Counted from the first letter of the stretch, positions 43,829 through 53,079 are shown. The stretch is DNA of 64,000 nt from Nonomuraea africana (GCF_014873535.1 NZ_JADBEF010000001.1:9176001-9240000), one strand, 5' to 3'. Made by a program: numbers and translations. The notes: generated by a model not told the origin, from the letters alone.

Positions 43829-44610
43829 AGCTCGCCGTACAGGAGCAGCTGCTGCCAGGGCGGACGCTGCAGGAGAAGTTCACGTTCGCGGTCGAGGCCG
43901 GATTCGATGCGATCGAGCTGCGGGGCAAGGGCGACTTCCAGTTCGCCACCAGGCTGACCGAGCTCAAGCGCGCGCTGGCCGACGGCGTGGTGATGCCGAC
44001 GGTGTGCGTGGACATGCCGCACTTCATCGGTGACTTCGACCCGGCCAAGCGCAAGGACGCCATTCAGCAGCTGCGCTCCCAGCTCACGGTGATCGCCGAG
44101 CTGGGCGGCATCGGCGTGATGACGCCTGCCTCGTGGGGCCAGTTCTCGCGCAGGCTGCCGCCGTTCGAGCCGCCGCGCGGCCCCGACGCCGACCGTGAGG
44201 TGCTCGCGGAGGCGCTCGGCACGCTGGGCGAGCACGCGCAGCGCAACGGCGTGAAGATCATGCTGGAGCCGCTCAACCGCTACGAGAACCACATGGTCAA
44301 CACCCTCGCCGAGGCGGCGTCGTACTGCGCGATGGACTCCATCAAGGTCGTCGGCGACACGTACCACATGAACATCGAGGAGGACGACCCCTGCCGCTCG
44401 CTGGTGGAGGCCGGGCCGTACCTCGCCCACATGCAGATCAGCGAGTCCAACCGCAACCAGCCGGGGACGGGGCACCTCGACTGGGCGGCCCAGCTGGCCA
44501 CCCTGGACGCGATCGGTTACGACGGCTACCTCGCGCTCGAGTGCCGGCTGCGCGGTGAACCCGAGATCGTCCTGCCGCAGACGGCGGCCTTCGTCAGGAA
44601 GTTCATATGA
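43825..44610 (+). CDS. sugar phosphate isomerase/epimerase-like TIM barrel
   Basis: A 261-residue xylose-isomerase-like barrel. Metal-binding residues are suggested by MLEPLNRYENHM, VVGDTYHMNIEED, HMQISESNRNQPGTGHLDW and ALECR. Proteins of this fold include epimerases, isomerases, dehydratases and keto-glycoside cleaving enzymes. ATG 43825 overlaps the dehydrogenase stop by four bases. It may isomerise or cleave the product of the neighbouring dehydrogenases. Confidence 0.88.
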   Translation: MKLAVQEQLLPGRTLQEKFTFAVEAGFDAIELRGKGDFQFATRLTELKRALADGVVMPTVCVDMPHFIGDFDPAKRKDAIQQLRSQLTVIAELGGIGVMTPASWGQFSRRLPPFEPPRGPDADREVLAEALGTLGEHAQRNGVKIMLEPLNRYENHMVNTLAEAASYCAMDSIKVVGDTYHMNIEEDDPCRSLVEAGPYLAHMQISESNRNQPGTGHLDWAAQLATLDAIGYDGYLALECRLRGEPEIVLPQTAAFVRKFI

Positions 44611-45926
44611 TCGCACGTGACGCCGTGCGCGTCCTGGTCGCCAACTGGGACGGGAGCTACACAGTCCCGTCCAGGCGGCTCTACCCCCATCAGTGGAGCT
44701 GGGACTCCGCCTTCATCGCGATCGGCAACGCGCGGTGGTCGCCGCGCAGGGCCAGGGTCGAGCTCCTGTCGCTGTTCGGCGCCCAGTGGCGGGACGGCAG
44801 GGTGCCCCACATCGTCTTCAACCCCGCTGTCCCCGAGGGCGCCTACTTCCCAGGACCCGAGTTCTGGGAGGCGCGCGCCCCCTCGGGCACCTCGACCTCG
44901 GGCATCGTGCAGCCGCCCGTGCACGCCCTCGCCGCCTGGCAGGTGCACCTGGCCGATCCCGACCCCGCCTTCCTGCGCCGCATCTACCCGCGCCTGGTCG
45001 CCCAGCAGCACTTCCTCCGTACGGCGAGGCAGTCCCCCGAGGGCCTGATGTCGATCGTGCACCCGTGGGAGTCCGGCATGGACAACAGCCCCGCGTGGGA
45101 CATCCCCCTCGCGGCGGTCGTCGCGGGCCCGATGGGCGTGGTGCGCCGTGACCTCACCCACGTCAGCCCCGACGAGCGGCCCACCGACCGCGACTACGAG
45201 CGCTACACCGCCCTCGCCCGCGCCTACCGCGACACCGGCTACCGCGAGGCGGGCGCGTTCGCGGTGGAGGACCCGCTGTTCAACGCCGCGTACGGCGCCG
45301 CGGAGTCGGCCCTCGCGAAGATCGCCGCGGCCTGCGGCCTCGACCCCGCCCCGCACCACGCGGAGGCGGCCAGGATCACCGCCGCGATGGTCGAGCACCT
45401 CTACGACGACGGCCTCTTCCACAGCCGCGACGCCGGCAGCGGCATCCTGCTGCGCTCCAGCAGCGCGGCGGGCCTCGTGCCGCTGATCCTCCCCGACCTG
45501 CCCCGCGAGATCGTCAACGCGCTGATCGGCACCGCGCTCGACCGCTTCGAGATCAAGCGGGGGCTGCTGCCCAGCTTCGCCCCCGGCACCCCCGAGTTCG
45601 ACCCCGCCCGCTACTGGCGCGGACCCAGCTGGATCAACCTGACCTGGCTGGTCTGGCAGGGCCTGCGGCACCGCCGGGCCGACCTGGCCGAGCTGCTGGC
45701 CGACGGCATGATCAGGGCGGTCACCACCTCGGGCTTCAGGGAGTACTTCGACCCCTTCACCCTGGAGGGCCACGGCTGCCGCGACTTCAGCTGGTCGGCG
45801 GCGCTAGTCCTCGACCTCCTGTGCCAGCACGGCCTGGACGGCGTGCCTGCGTCCCTGCGCGAGGTCGGTGAGGAGCGCCGGAGCCTCGTCGAAACCCACG
45901 AGATCGGTGACCAGGTGCCGGCGTAG
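44607..45926 (+). CDS. GH63-like (alpha/alpha)6 glycoside hydrolase, glucosylglycerate hydrolase-like
   Basis: A 439-residue cytoplasmic protein without signal peptide. Conserved stretches LYPHQWSWDSAFIAIG, HPWESGMDNSPAWD, YWRGPSWINLTWLVWQGL and EYFDPFTLEGHG are those of the GH63 MGH/GgH enzymes, which hydrolyse mannosyl- or glucosylglycerate; acid residues are expected at Asp in ESGMDNSPAWD and Glu in TLEG. ATG 44607 overlaps the isomerase stop. The last ~36 codons run 123 bp into the opposite-strand dehydrogenase gene. The gpgS gene 2 kb away supports a glucosylglycerate link, though another glucoside is possible. Confidence 0.85.
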   Translation: MIARDAVRVLVANWDGSYTVPSRRLYPHQWSWDSAFIAIGNARWSPRRARVELLSLFGAQWRDGRVPHIVFNPAVPEGAYFPGPEFWEARAPSGTSTSGIVQPPVHALAAWQVHLADPDPAFLRRIYPRLVAQQHFLRTARQSPEGLMSIVHPWESGMDNSPAWDIPLAAVVAGPMGVVRRDLTHVSPDERPTDRDYERYTALARAYRDTGYREAGAFAVEDPLFNAAYGAAESALAKIAAACGLDPAPHHAEAARITAAMVEHLYDDGLFHSRDAGSGILLRSSSAAGLVPLILPDLPREIVNALIGTALDRFEIKRGLLPSFAPGTPEFDPARYWRGPSWINLTWLVWQGLRHRRADLAELLADGMIRAVTTSGFREYFDPFTLEGHGCRDFSWSAALVLDLLCQHGLDGVPASLREVGEERRSLVETHEIGDQVPA

Positions 45927-46895
45927 GTCCTGGCGGCCCCGGAGCAGCTCGATCGTCTCGTACGAGAGCCGTTCCCTGTCCCAGGCGTGGGCGAGCCCGC
46001 GCGGCACCCTGCCGATCTGGGCGCACCTGACCGAGAGCCCGTTGTGGTGGAACTCCTCGCCCAGGCGCACCTCGTCGGCGCCGCTGGGGTAGAAGGCCAG
46101 GTCGATCACCGTCCCCTGCGGCCTGAGCAGCTTCAGCGCCATCGCGAGGTAGCGGGCCTGCCCCCTGCACTGGAACACCACGTCCGCGCCGCGATCTCCG
46201 GGCGCGTGGCGCCAGCGCTCCTTGAGCGTGACGGCGGGGTTCTCGTGGACGGTCCGCGCCCCGAGCGCCTCGGCGATGCGGAGCCGATCGGCGGTCTCGT
46301 CGACGACGACGACCTCGGCCGCGCCGTGCCTGATGGCGAAGCAGGCGGTCAGCAGGCCGACCACGCCCGCGCCGGTGACGGCCACGCGCCGGCCGCGGAC
46401 CCCGTCGCCCAGCCCGTGGACGGCGGGCCCGTGCAGGTCCGCGGCGGCGTGCAGCAGGCCGTTGGCGCAGATCGGGCCCATATGCGCGACGTAGATGCCG
46501 AGCAGCGGATCGAGGTCGTCGGGCAGCTCGACGAAGCGATCCTTGAGCGGGTCGGCGACGTAGCCCGTGCGGTGACCGTAGGCCATCGCCAGCAGCTCCC
46601 CCTCGCGCACGGCGGCGGTCCTGGTCTCGGTGACCATGCCGACCTGCATGTAGCCGAGGCCGCGCACCGGGTACTCGATCGAGGGCACGCCTTCGGTGAA
46701 CAGGCCGAGCGCGGAGTCCCAGGTGGCGTGCAGGTAGGGGTTGGTGCCCTTCACGTAGGTGAGCTCGGTGCCCGCGGAGATGCCGCTGTAGACGGTCTCG
46801 ACCCTGAACGTTCCCGGCTCGAGCGTGCCGCTCTTCTCCTCGATGAAGGCGATCTCGCCGGGCGCCTCGATGCTCAAGGTGCGGATGTCATCCAT
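45804..46895 (-). CDS. medium-chain dehydrogenase/reductase (paralogue 2)
   Basis: A 363-residue paralogue of the protein at 42779, with the same N-terminal signature (YSGISAGTELTYVKGTNPYL), Rossmann loop VAVTGAGVVGLLTA and LGEEFHHNGL. It too lacks the usual zinc motifs. ATG 46895 has GGAGGGAGG upstream and overlaps the end of the Gfo/Idh gene by 22 bp, so these two form a minus-strand operon. Convergent with the hydrolase gene, overlapping it by 123 bp. Probably acts on the same or a related sugar intermediate. Confidence 0.88.
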   Translation of the reverse strand: MDDIRTLSIEAPGEIAFIEEKSGTLEPGTFRVETVYSGISAGTELTYVKGTNPYLHATWDSALGLFTEGVPSIEYPVRGLGYMQVGMVTETRTAAVREGELLAMAYGHRTGYVADPLKDRFVELPDDLDPLLGIYVAHMGPICANGLLHAAADLHGPAVHGLGDGVRGRRVAVTGAGVVGLLTACFAIRHGAAEVVVVDETADRLRIAEALGARTVHENPAVTLKERWRHAPGDRGADVVFQCRGQARYLAMALKLLRPQGTVIDLAFYPSGADEVRLGEEFHHNGLSVRCAQIGRVPRGLAHAWDRERLSYETIELLRGRQDLRRHLVTDLVGFDEAPALLTDLAQGRRHAVQAVLAQEVED

Positions 46896-47827
46896 ACCGG
46901 GCCTCCCTCCACTGCCGAGCGCGCGACCGCGTGGGCCAGCCGGTGGGTGCGCAGCGCCTCCTCGTACGGCACGCGCACGTCACTCGCCCTGCCCTGCACG
47001 GCGTTGACGAACTCCCTGTCCACGCGTGTCTTGGCGTTGCCAGGATCCTCCATGATGCTCGACCCGTCGGCCAGGAGCCGCGTTTCGCTCAGATCCAGCG
47101 AGATTCCCTCGGCGCACACCTCCAGCCCGACCCTGTTCTTGCCCGGCAGCATGCAGGTGGCCGCGAGCAGGCCCGCCGCGCCGTTCTCGAACCGCAGCAC
47201 GGCCGCGGTCGCCCTGGCGATCTCCCCGTCCGACTCGGCGGCGGGAACGGTGTGCGCCATCGTCACCTCGCCCACCAGGACCCTGGCCAGGTCGAGCACG
47301 TGGACGGCCTGCTCGAGCACCTGGCCGCCCGACATTTCGGGATTGGCCCACCAGGGGACAGGTGGGATCTTGTCCAGCCAGTAGCCCATCGCCAGCCGTA
47401 CCGGCCGGTCGGCCAGCAGGTCGCGTGCCTGGTCGAGGATGTCGAGGTAGCGCCAGTGGTGCCCGACCGCCGAGGGGAGCCCCCTGCGCCTGATCTCCGC
47501 CGCTATCTTCTCGGCCGTGGCGAGGTCCAGGGCGAGTGGTTTTTCAACAAATATCGGTAGATCGCACTCCAGGGCGTCAAGCTCTGGCGTACCGTGCGCA
47601 AAGGGAGGCACGCACACATAAATCGCATCTAGTCCGCCGGCAGTCAGCAGGTCGGCATGGTCGCCGTAGGCGGGGGAGCCATGCCGGGAGGCCAGAGCCT
47701 CGGCCTTGTGGGAATCTGTGTCGGCGATTCCAGCAATCGTCACGTCGGAGAAGCTGGAGAGGACGTCAGCGTGGCGCGCGGCGACGTTTCCAGCGCCGAT
47801 GATGCCGATACGGGTGTATGGGGTCAC
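46874..47827 (-). CDS. Gfo/Idh/MocA-family oxidoreductase
   Basis: A 317-residue NAD(P)-dependent enzyme. Dinucleotide motif GIIGAGNVAARH (8-19) and the catalytic-lysine motif FVEKPLAL (about 91-98) are present, followed by the beta-sheet dimer domain. Family members oxidise sugar hydroxyls, for example at C3 of glucosides. Start is GTG 47827. The segment around EKP (47530-47640) uses AT-ending codons unlike the rest. Forms an operon with MDR paralogue 2 and is divergent from gpgS. Confidence 0.9.
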   Translation of the reverse strand: MTPYTRIGIIGAGNVAARHADVLSSFSDVTIAGIADTDSHKAEALASRHGSPAYGDHADLLTAGGLDAIYVCVPPFAHGTPELDALECDLPIFVEKPLALDLATAEKIAAEIRRRGLPSAVGHHWRYLDILDQARDLLADRPVRLAMGYWLDKIPPVPWWANPEMSGGQVLEQAVHVLDLARVLVGEVTMAHTVPAAESDGEIARATAAVLRFENGAAGLLAATCMLPGKNRVGLEVCAEGISLDLSETRLLADGSSIMEDPGNAKTRVDREFVNAVQGRASDVRVPYEEALRTHRLAHAVARSAVEGGPVWMTSAP

Positions 47828-47935
47828 GGTTCGGCATATGCCTCATCTGCGGTCGAGCAAACAATGATGTTCGAATCGCTATAACCAGGGCAGAGCTGCC
47901 ATCCCGGTGTACTTCATCAGATCGGGGCAGACTGC

Positions 47936-48841
47936 ATGGAAACGAATACCAGTACCGCCGCCGACTGGCCGCTTGACGCACTCCGCCTGGCCAAGGGCAC
48001 GACCACGGTCAGTGTGGTGCTGCCGGCGCGCGACGAGGAGCGCACGGTGGGCGCGATCGTCTCGACGATCCGCAGGGACCTGCCGGAGTTGGTCGACGAG
48101 ATCCTGGTCGTCGACTCGCGTTCCACCGATGCCACGGCCGCGCGAGCCGCCGAGGCAGGAGCCCGCGTCGTCCGCCAGGACGACGTGCTACCTGAACTTC
48201 CACCACTGTCGGGCAAGGGCGAGGCGCTGTGGAAAGGCCTGGCCGCCAGCCACGGCGACCTGGTCGTCTATATCGACTCCGATCTGCGCAACTTCGGGGC
48301 CCATTTCGTTTCCGGCCTGCTCGGGCCGCTGCTCACCGACCCGCGCATCCAGTTCGTGAAGGGCGCCTACGAGCGGCCGCTGCGCGGGAAACGTGGAGAG
48401 GGCGGCCGGGTCACGGAACTGGTCGCCAGGCCGTTGCTCAACCTGTTCTGGCCCGAGCTGGCCGGGTTCGTGCAACCGCTCGCGGGTGAGTACGCGGGCC
48501 GGCGCTCGGTGCTCGAACGCGTGCCGTACGTCACCGAGTACGGCGTCGAGCTCGGCCTCCTGGTCGACCTGCTGGAGCTGGTCGGCCTGGACGCCATGGC
48601 CCAGGTGGACCTCGGCACCCGCGAGCACTCCCATCAGAGCACCGCTGCCCTCGGCAGGATGTCGGGACAGATCATGCTCACCGCCTGGTCGCGCCTGGAA
48701 CGCCAGGGCCGGATCGTCGCCTCCGAGCCGCCCACCACCGGGCTGCGCCAGTTCAACCCCGACACGTTCACCGACGTGTCCGTCGCCGAGCGGCCGCCGC
48801 TCGCGTCCCTGAGAGCCGTCGTGGAGGAGGACGTGGCATGA
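47936..48841 (+). CDS. gpgS: glucosyl-3-phosphoglycerate synthase
   Basis: A 301-residue GT-A glycosyltransferase (GT81). Motifs PARDEERTVG, VVDSRSTDATA, GKGEALWKGL, the metal-binding DSD (114-116, YIDSDLRNF) and GTREHSHQS are those of GpgS. It joins NDP-glucose and 3-phosphoglycerate to glucosyl-3-phosphoglycerate, the precursor of glucosylglycerate and of polymethylated polysaccharides. ATG 47936. It overlaps the GT4 gene by four bases. No matching phosphatase gene (gpgP) is seen in the window. Confidence 0.9.
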   Translation: METNTSTAADWPLDALRLAKGTTTVSVVLPARDEERTVGAIVSTIRRDLPELVDEILVVDSRSTDATAARAAEAGARVVRQDDVLPELPPLSGKGEALWKGLAASHGDLVVYIDSDLRNFGAHFVSGLLGPLLTDPRIQFVKGAYERPLRGKRGEGGRVTELVARPLLNLFWPELAGFVQPLAGEYAGRRSVLERVPYVTEYGVELGLLVDLLELVGLDAMAQVDLGTREHSHQSTAALGRMSGQIMLTAWSRLERQGRIVASEPPTTGLRQFNPDTFTDVSVAERPPLASLRAVVEEDVA

Positions 48842-49983
48842 AGATCCTCATGAACGCGGGACCGTGGCTTCCGGTCCCGCCCGATGGTTACGGTGGCATC
48901 GAGAACGTGGTGGCCACGCTGGTCCCCGCGCTGCGCGCGCGTGGCGTCCAGGTCGTGCTCGCCTCGGTGGGCGACAGTTCGATCGAGGTCGACGAGCTGG
49001 TCTCGGCCTTCCCCGACGGTCAGTTCGGGCATCTGCAGAAGCCGTACAACCAGGTCATGGGCCTGGCGCACGCGCATCAGGCGCGGGTCCTCGAGGAGCT
49101 GCGCGCCCGGGACGACATCGACCTCGTCCACGACCATCTGGAGGTCGTCGGACCCGCCGTGCTGTCGGCCTTCGGCGGCCCGCCCGTCCTGCACACGCTC
49201 CACTGGGACCTGCGCAAACACCAGGCCTTCTACGGCGCCTTCCCGCCCGGCGTCTCCGTCAACGGCGTGTCCGCCTCGCAGCTGGCGCGCGCCCCCTCGG
49301 CGTTGCAGGCGGCCGCCCTCGGCCACGTCCACCTGGCCACGCCGCTGGCCGGTCAGCCGCCCGCGGGCGAGCGCGGCGAGCACGTCGTGGTCATGGGCAG
49401 GATCTGCGGACTGAAGGGACAACACCTGGCCGCCAGGGTCTGCCAGAAGCTCGGGCTTCCCCTCGTGCTCGCGGGCCCGGTCAGCGGCCTGGACACCCCC
49501 GCCGAACTCGAGGCGGTGCTGCAGGATCCCGACCATCCGCTGCACGGCCACCCCGACGTGCGCTACTTCCACGACAAGCTCGCCCCCTACCTCGACGGCG
49601 ACCTGGTCCGCTGGATCGGCGGCGTCGGCGGCCCCTCCAGGGACGCGCTGTACGCCTCCGCGCGGGCCGCCCTCTTCCCCATCCAGTGGGCCGAGCCGGG
49701 CGGCACCGCCGTGGTCGAGGCCATGGCGCTCGGCGTACCGCCCATCGGCCTGCGCCGCGGCTGCCTTCCCGAGCTCATCGACCACGGCCGCACCGGCTGG
49801 CTGGCCGACACCGAGGAGCAGCTGGCCGAGCTGCTCCTGCGGGTGGAGGAGATCGATCCGGCGGAGTGCCGCCGCGAGGCCGAGCTGCGCTTCTCGCCCT
49901 CGGTCATGGCCGACCGCTATCTGGAGATTTACGGCAGGGCCATCACTCGCGGGCTCCGATCGCCCCGTCAGGGCGCCGCCTGA
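48838..49983 (+). CDS. GT4-family glycosyltransferase
   Basis: A 381-residue GT-B enzyme. N-terminal PPDGYGGIENVVATLVPAL resembles the acceptor loop of GT4 members, and the donor-site E-x7-E is in AEPGGTAVVEAMALGVPPIG. ATG 48838 overlaps the gpgS stop (ATGA), so the two are translationally coupled and may act in sequence, for example to extend glucosylglycerate. The 3' end overlaps the convergent ABC permease by 41 bp. Confidence 0.9.
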   Translation: MKILMNAGPWLPVPPDGYGGIENVVATLVPALRARGVQVVLASVGDSSIEVDELVSAFPDGQFGHLQKPYNQVMGLAHAHQARVLEELRARDDIDLVHDHLEVVGPAVLSAFGGPPVLHTLHWDLRKHQAFYGAFPPGVSVNGVSASQLARAPSALQAAALGHVHLATPLAGQPPAGERGEHVVVMGRICGLKGQHLAARVCQKLGLPLVLAGPVSGLDTPAELEAVLQDPDHPLHGHPDVRYFHDKLAPYLDGDLVRWIGGVGGPSRDALYASARAALFPIQWAEPGGTAVVEAMALGVPPIGLRRGCLPELIDHGRTGWLADTEEQLAELLLRVEEIDPAECRREAELRFSPSVMADRYLEIYGRAITRGLRSPRQGAA

Positions 49984-52291
49984 GGACGAGCCTGGCGGGC
50001 AGCGCGGTGGCGGCCAGCGCGAGGGCGGCCGCCACCGCGACCACCACGAGATAGGTGAGGGGCGGCACCGACGGCAGCGCCGAGCCGGTCATCCCCCTGC
50101 TGAAGGCGGAGAGCGTGACCAGCGAGACGCCGGTCCCGAGCGCCACCGCGACCAGCACGGCGGTCGCCGTCTCCACGCGCAGCATCCGCAGCACCTGGCG
50201 TCTGGTGGTGCCGACCAGGCGCAGGAGGGTCAGCTCACGAGCCCGGCCGGCCGTCGACATGGCCAGGGTGTTGACCACCGCGATCGCGCAGAAGGCGACG
50301 ATCAGTCCCATCGCCACGTAGTTGACCGCCGCGTTCGACATTGTGATCTCGGCCGGGTACTCGACGGGGGCTCCGCCGGCCGCCCGCTCCAGCGCGGCGC
50401 GGTCGCCGCCGGCGACCAGCAGGGTGCCGCGCGGGTCGTCCACATGCCCGGCCACGAGCGCGTGGTGCAGGGTGAGGTCGCCGAAGGCCAGGCCGCGGGC
50501 GTAGACGGCGGCCACCCTGAGCGAGGCGGGGGTGCCGTCGCCGAGCGTGAGTGTGAGGGCGGAGCCGACCGTGACGCCCAGGCGCTCGGCCGCCGTCGAG
50601 CTGACCGCGACCGACCGCTCGCCGAAGCCCTGCAGGGAGCCCGCGCGCACGCCCAGATCCATGGTCTGGTCGAGGCCCTCGGGTGTGACGGCCTGCGCGG
50701 CGTACCTCTCCAGGTCGATCCTGACCGAAGTGCGCAGCACGTCGGTCGTGGCGCGGACGCCGGGGACCGTGCGGACGGCGGCGGGCGCGCCCGGGCCGAG
50801 CACGTGGTCGGCCCTGATGCCCGTGGCGGCCTGGTCCGCCGCCGCCTGGCCCATGGTGGTCTGGACGAACAGGATGGTGCACGTCATCGCGACCATCAGG
50901 CTGAGCGGCGTGATCACGGCCGCCATGCGCGCGGTGTTCGCCCGCAGGTTGGCGGCGGCCAGGTAGCCGCCGGCTCCAGGAGCGCGCACCGGCAGGGCCA
51001 TGACCAGCCTGGCGAGCGCGGGGCCGAGCAGCGCCACCGCGATCGTCCACACCAGCGCGGTGAGCATCGTGACGGGGCTGGACGCGGCCTCGGTGTTCAG
51101 GTTCGACAGCACGATCGTGAGGACCACGCCACCCGCCAGGGCCAGCACCCCGGCGAGCAGCCGTCCCCACGGCAGCTTCGGTCGTTCCATGGCGGCCTCG
51201 CCGAGCGCTTCGACGGGCCGGATCCTGGCCGTACGGCGAGCGGTGACGCGGGCTGCGGCCCAGGCCGCGGCCACGGTCGCCAGCAGCGCCGCGACCACGG
51301 GGAACGGGCTCACCACGAGCCCGAGGTTGTCCGGCATCGCGCCCAGCGCGACGAACCGCGAACGCAGCCAGAAGCCGAGGAGGATGCCCGCCAGCGACCC
51401 TGGGACGCCCGCGGCCAGGCTGATCAGCAGCGCCTCGCCGCCCAGCAGCTTGCGGATCTGCCTGGGCGTGGCGGCGACGGCCCGCAGCAGGGCCAGCTCG
51501 CGCTGGCGTTGCTGGACGGAGAGCGCGAAGGTGCCGACCACGACCAGGATCGCCACCAGGAGCGAGGTGCCGCCGAGGGCGCCGCCCAGACTGATCAGCA
51601 TCACGCGGGCCTGCTCCGCACCGAGGAACTCGACCGTGCCGCGCTCGTCTCCCGTGTAGGCGACCGCGCCCTTGACGGCGACGTCCACGGCGGGGAAGAC
51701 GCCGATGGCGCTGACCTGGCCGGGCCGGCCGGCCAGGCGCCTGGCCTCACGGGTGCTGAAGAAGACCGTGTCCTGGCTCGGCAGGGCCTGCGCGGTGACG
51801 CCGACGACCCGGTAGCGGCGTGAACCCACGGTGAGGGCGCGCCCCTCGTAACGGGCGTCGACGACCACCTCGTCGTCCGCCTTCGGAGCGCGGCCCGAGG
51901 CAAGCGTGAAGGGAGTGAGCGCGGCCGACTCCCAGCCGTGGCCGAGCGCGGCGCCGACGGGGAAGGTCACCTCGGGGACCACGCGCTCCACGCCGGGCGT
52001 CCGCGCCAGCTCGGCGGCGACGGAGGCGGGGATCCAGCGCCGCTCGGACAGCGCCTTGGCCTTGGTCTTGACCTCCCCGTCGTCGTCACGGACCGTCCTG
52101 CGGACGAACTGGTCGCCGGCCACGATCACCGGCGCGCCCGCGTAACGCTCGGGCGCGGCCCCGCCGCGCAACCCGGTCTCGAGCAGCAGCCCGCACGCCG
52201 TCACCAGCGCGGCCGCGCACAGCAGGGCGACGAAGGCGCCCGCGAAACCCGCCTTGCGGTGGCGCAGCGTGCTCAACGCGAAGGAGATCAT
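49943..52291 (-). CDS. FtsX-type ABC transporter permease
   Basis: A 782-residue protein with the MacB/LolE plan: an N-terminal span, an extracytoplasmic domain (about 45-240), two groups of three to four spans around residues 245-450, a second extracytoplasmic domain and three C-terminal spans. The repeated FtsX signature appears as QQRQRELALLRAVAATPRQIRK and GRARELTLLRLVGTTRRQVLRM. ATG 52291 shares a base with the ATPase stop. Such transporters expel or sense antimicrobial peptides and lipids. The divergent response regulator suggests induction by envelope stress. Confidence 0.93.
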   Translation of the reverse strand: MISFALSTLRHRKAGFAGAFVALLCAAALVTACGLLLETGLRGGAAPERYAGAPVIVAGDQFVRRTVRDDDGEVKTKAKALSERRWIPASVAAELARTPGVERVVPEVTFPVGAALGHGWESAALTPFTLASGRAPKADDEVVVDARYEGRALTVGSRRYRVVGVTAQALPSQDTVFFSTREARRLAGRPGQVSAIGVFPAVDVAVKGAVAYTGDERGTVEFLGAEQARVMLISLGGALGGTSLLVAILVVVGTFALSVQQRQRELALLRAVAATPRQIRKLLGGEALLISLAAGVPGSLAGILLGFWLRSRFVALGAMPDNLGLVVSPFPVVAALLATVAAAWAAARVTARRTARIRPVEALGEAAMERPKLPWGRLLAGVLALAGGVVLTIVLSNLNTEAASSPVTMLTALVWTIAVALLGPALARLVMALPVRAPGAGGYLAAANLRANTARMAAVITPLSLMVAMTCTILFVQTTMGQAAADQAATGIRADHVLGPGAPAAVRTVPGVRATTDVLRTSVRIDLERYAAQAVTPEGLDQTMDLGVRAGSLQGFGERSVAVSSTAAERLGVTVGSALTLTLGDGTPASLRVAAVYARGLAFGDLTLHHALVAGHVDDPRGTLLVAGGDRAALERAAGGAPVEYPAEITMSNAAVNYVAMGLIVAFCAIAVVNTLAMSTAGRARELTLLRLVGTTRRQVLRMLRVETATAVLVAVALGTGVSLVTLSAFSRGMTGSALPSVPPLTYLVVVAVAAALALAATALPARLVLRRRPDGAIGARE

Positions 52292-53022
52292 CAGTTCCAC
52301 GCTCCCAGCCTGGTCATCCGCTCGGCCACCTTCTCGGCGGTCGGGGCGGCCATCGAGTCCACGATCCGGCCGTCGGCCAGGAACAGCACGGTGTCGGCGT
52401 AGGAGGCGGCCACCGGGTCGTGCGTGACCATCACCACGGTCTGTCCGAGCGCGGAGACGACCTCGCGCAGCAGGACCAGCACGTCGCGGGCGGTCATGGT
52501 GTCGAGCGCGCCGGTCGGCTCGTCGCCGAACACCACCTCGGGCCTGGTCACCAGGGCCCTGGCGATCGCCACGCGCTGCTGCTGCCCGCCAGACAGCTGG
52601 GCGGGACGGTGCCCCGTGCGCCCGTCGAGGCCGACCCTGCCGACGATCTCGGCCAGCCACGCCCCGTCCACCTTCGCACCCGCCAGGCGCAGCGGCAGGG
52701 TGATGTTCTCGAGCACGGTCAGCGCCGGCACCAGGTTGAACGACTGGAAGACGAAGCCGACCCGCCGCCTGCGCAACTCGGTGAGCGCGCTCTCGGTCAT
52801 TCCCGCCAGCTCGGTGCCGCCGAGTCGCACGGAGCCGGAGGAGGGCACGTCCAGACCGGCCGAGCAGTGCAGGAACGTGCTCTTGCCCGAACCGGACGGG
52901 CCCATCACCGCCGTGAAGCTCCCGCGCGGGATGCTCACCGACACCTCGCGAAGGGCCGCCACCGCGCTCTGGCCCCTGCCGTAGATCTTGCTCACCGACT
53001 CCAACCGCACCACGTCTGTCAT
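52291..53022 (-). CDS. ABC transporter ATPase (MacB/LolD type)
   Basis: A 243-residue ATPase. Walker A GPSGSGKST, signature LSGGQQQRVAIARAL, Walker B VVFGDEPTGALD and the switch His in VTHDP are intact. ATG 53022 is chosen at MTDVVRLESVSK, where homologues begin. Partner of the FtsX-type permease downstream; a palindrome at 53080-53094 lies in its promoter region, shared with the response regulator gene. Confidence 0.95.
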   Translation of the reverse strand: MTDVVRLESVSKIYGRGQSAVAALREVSVSIPRGSFTAVMGPSGSGKSTFLHCSAGLDVPSSGSVRLGGTELAGMTESALTELRRRRVGFVFQSFNLVPALTVLENITLPLRLAGAKVDGAWLAEIVGRVGLDGRTGHRPAQLSGGQQQRVAIARALVTRPEVVFGDEPTGALDTMTARDVLVLLREVVSALGQTVVMVTHDPVAASYADTVLFLADGRIVDSMAAPTAEKVAERMTRLGAWN

Positions 53023-53079
53023 GACCACAAGCCTGCTGACCTGCGGCAGCACAGACCAGAGACGCGATCACCCGTCGAC

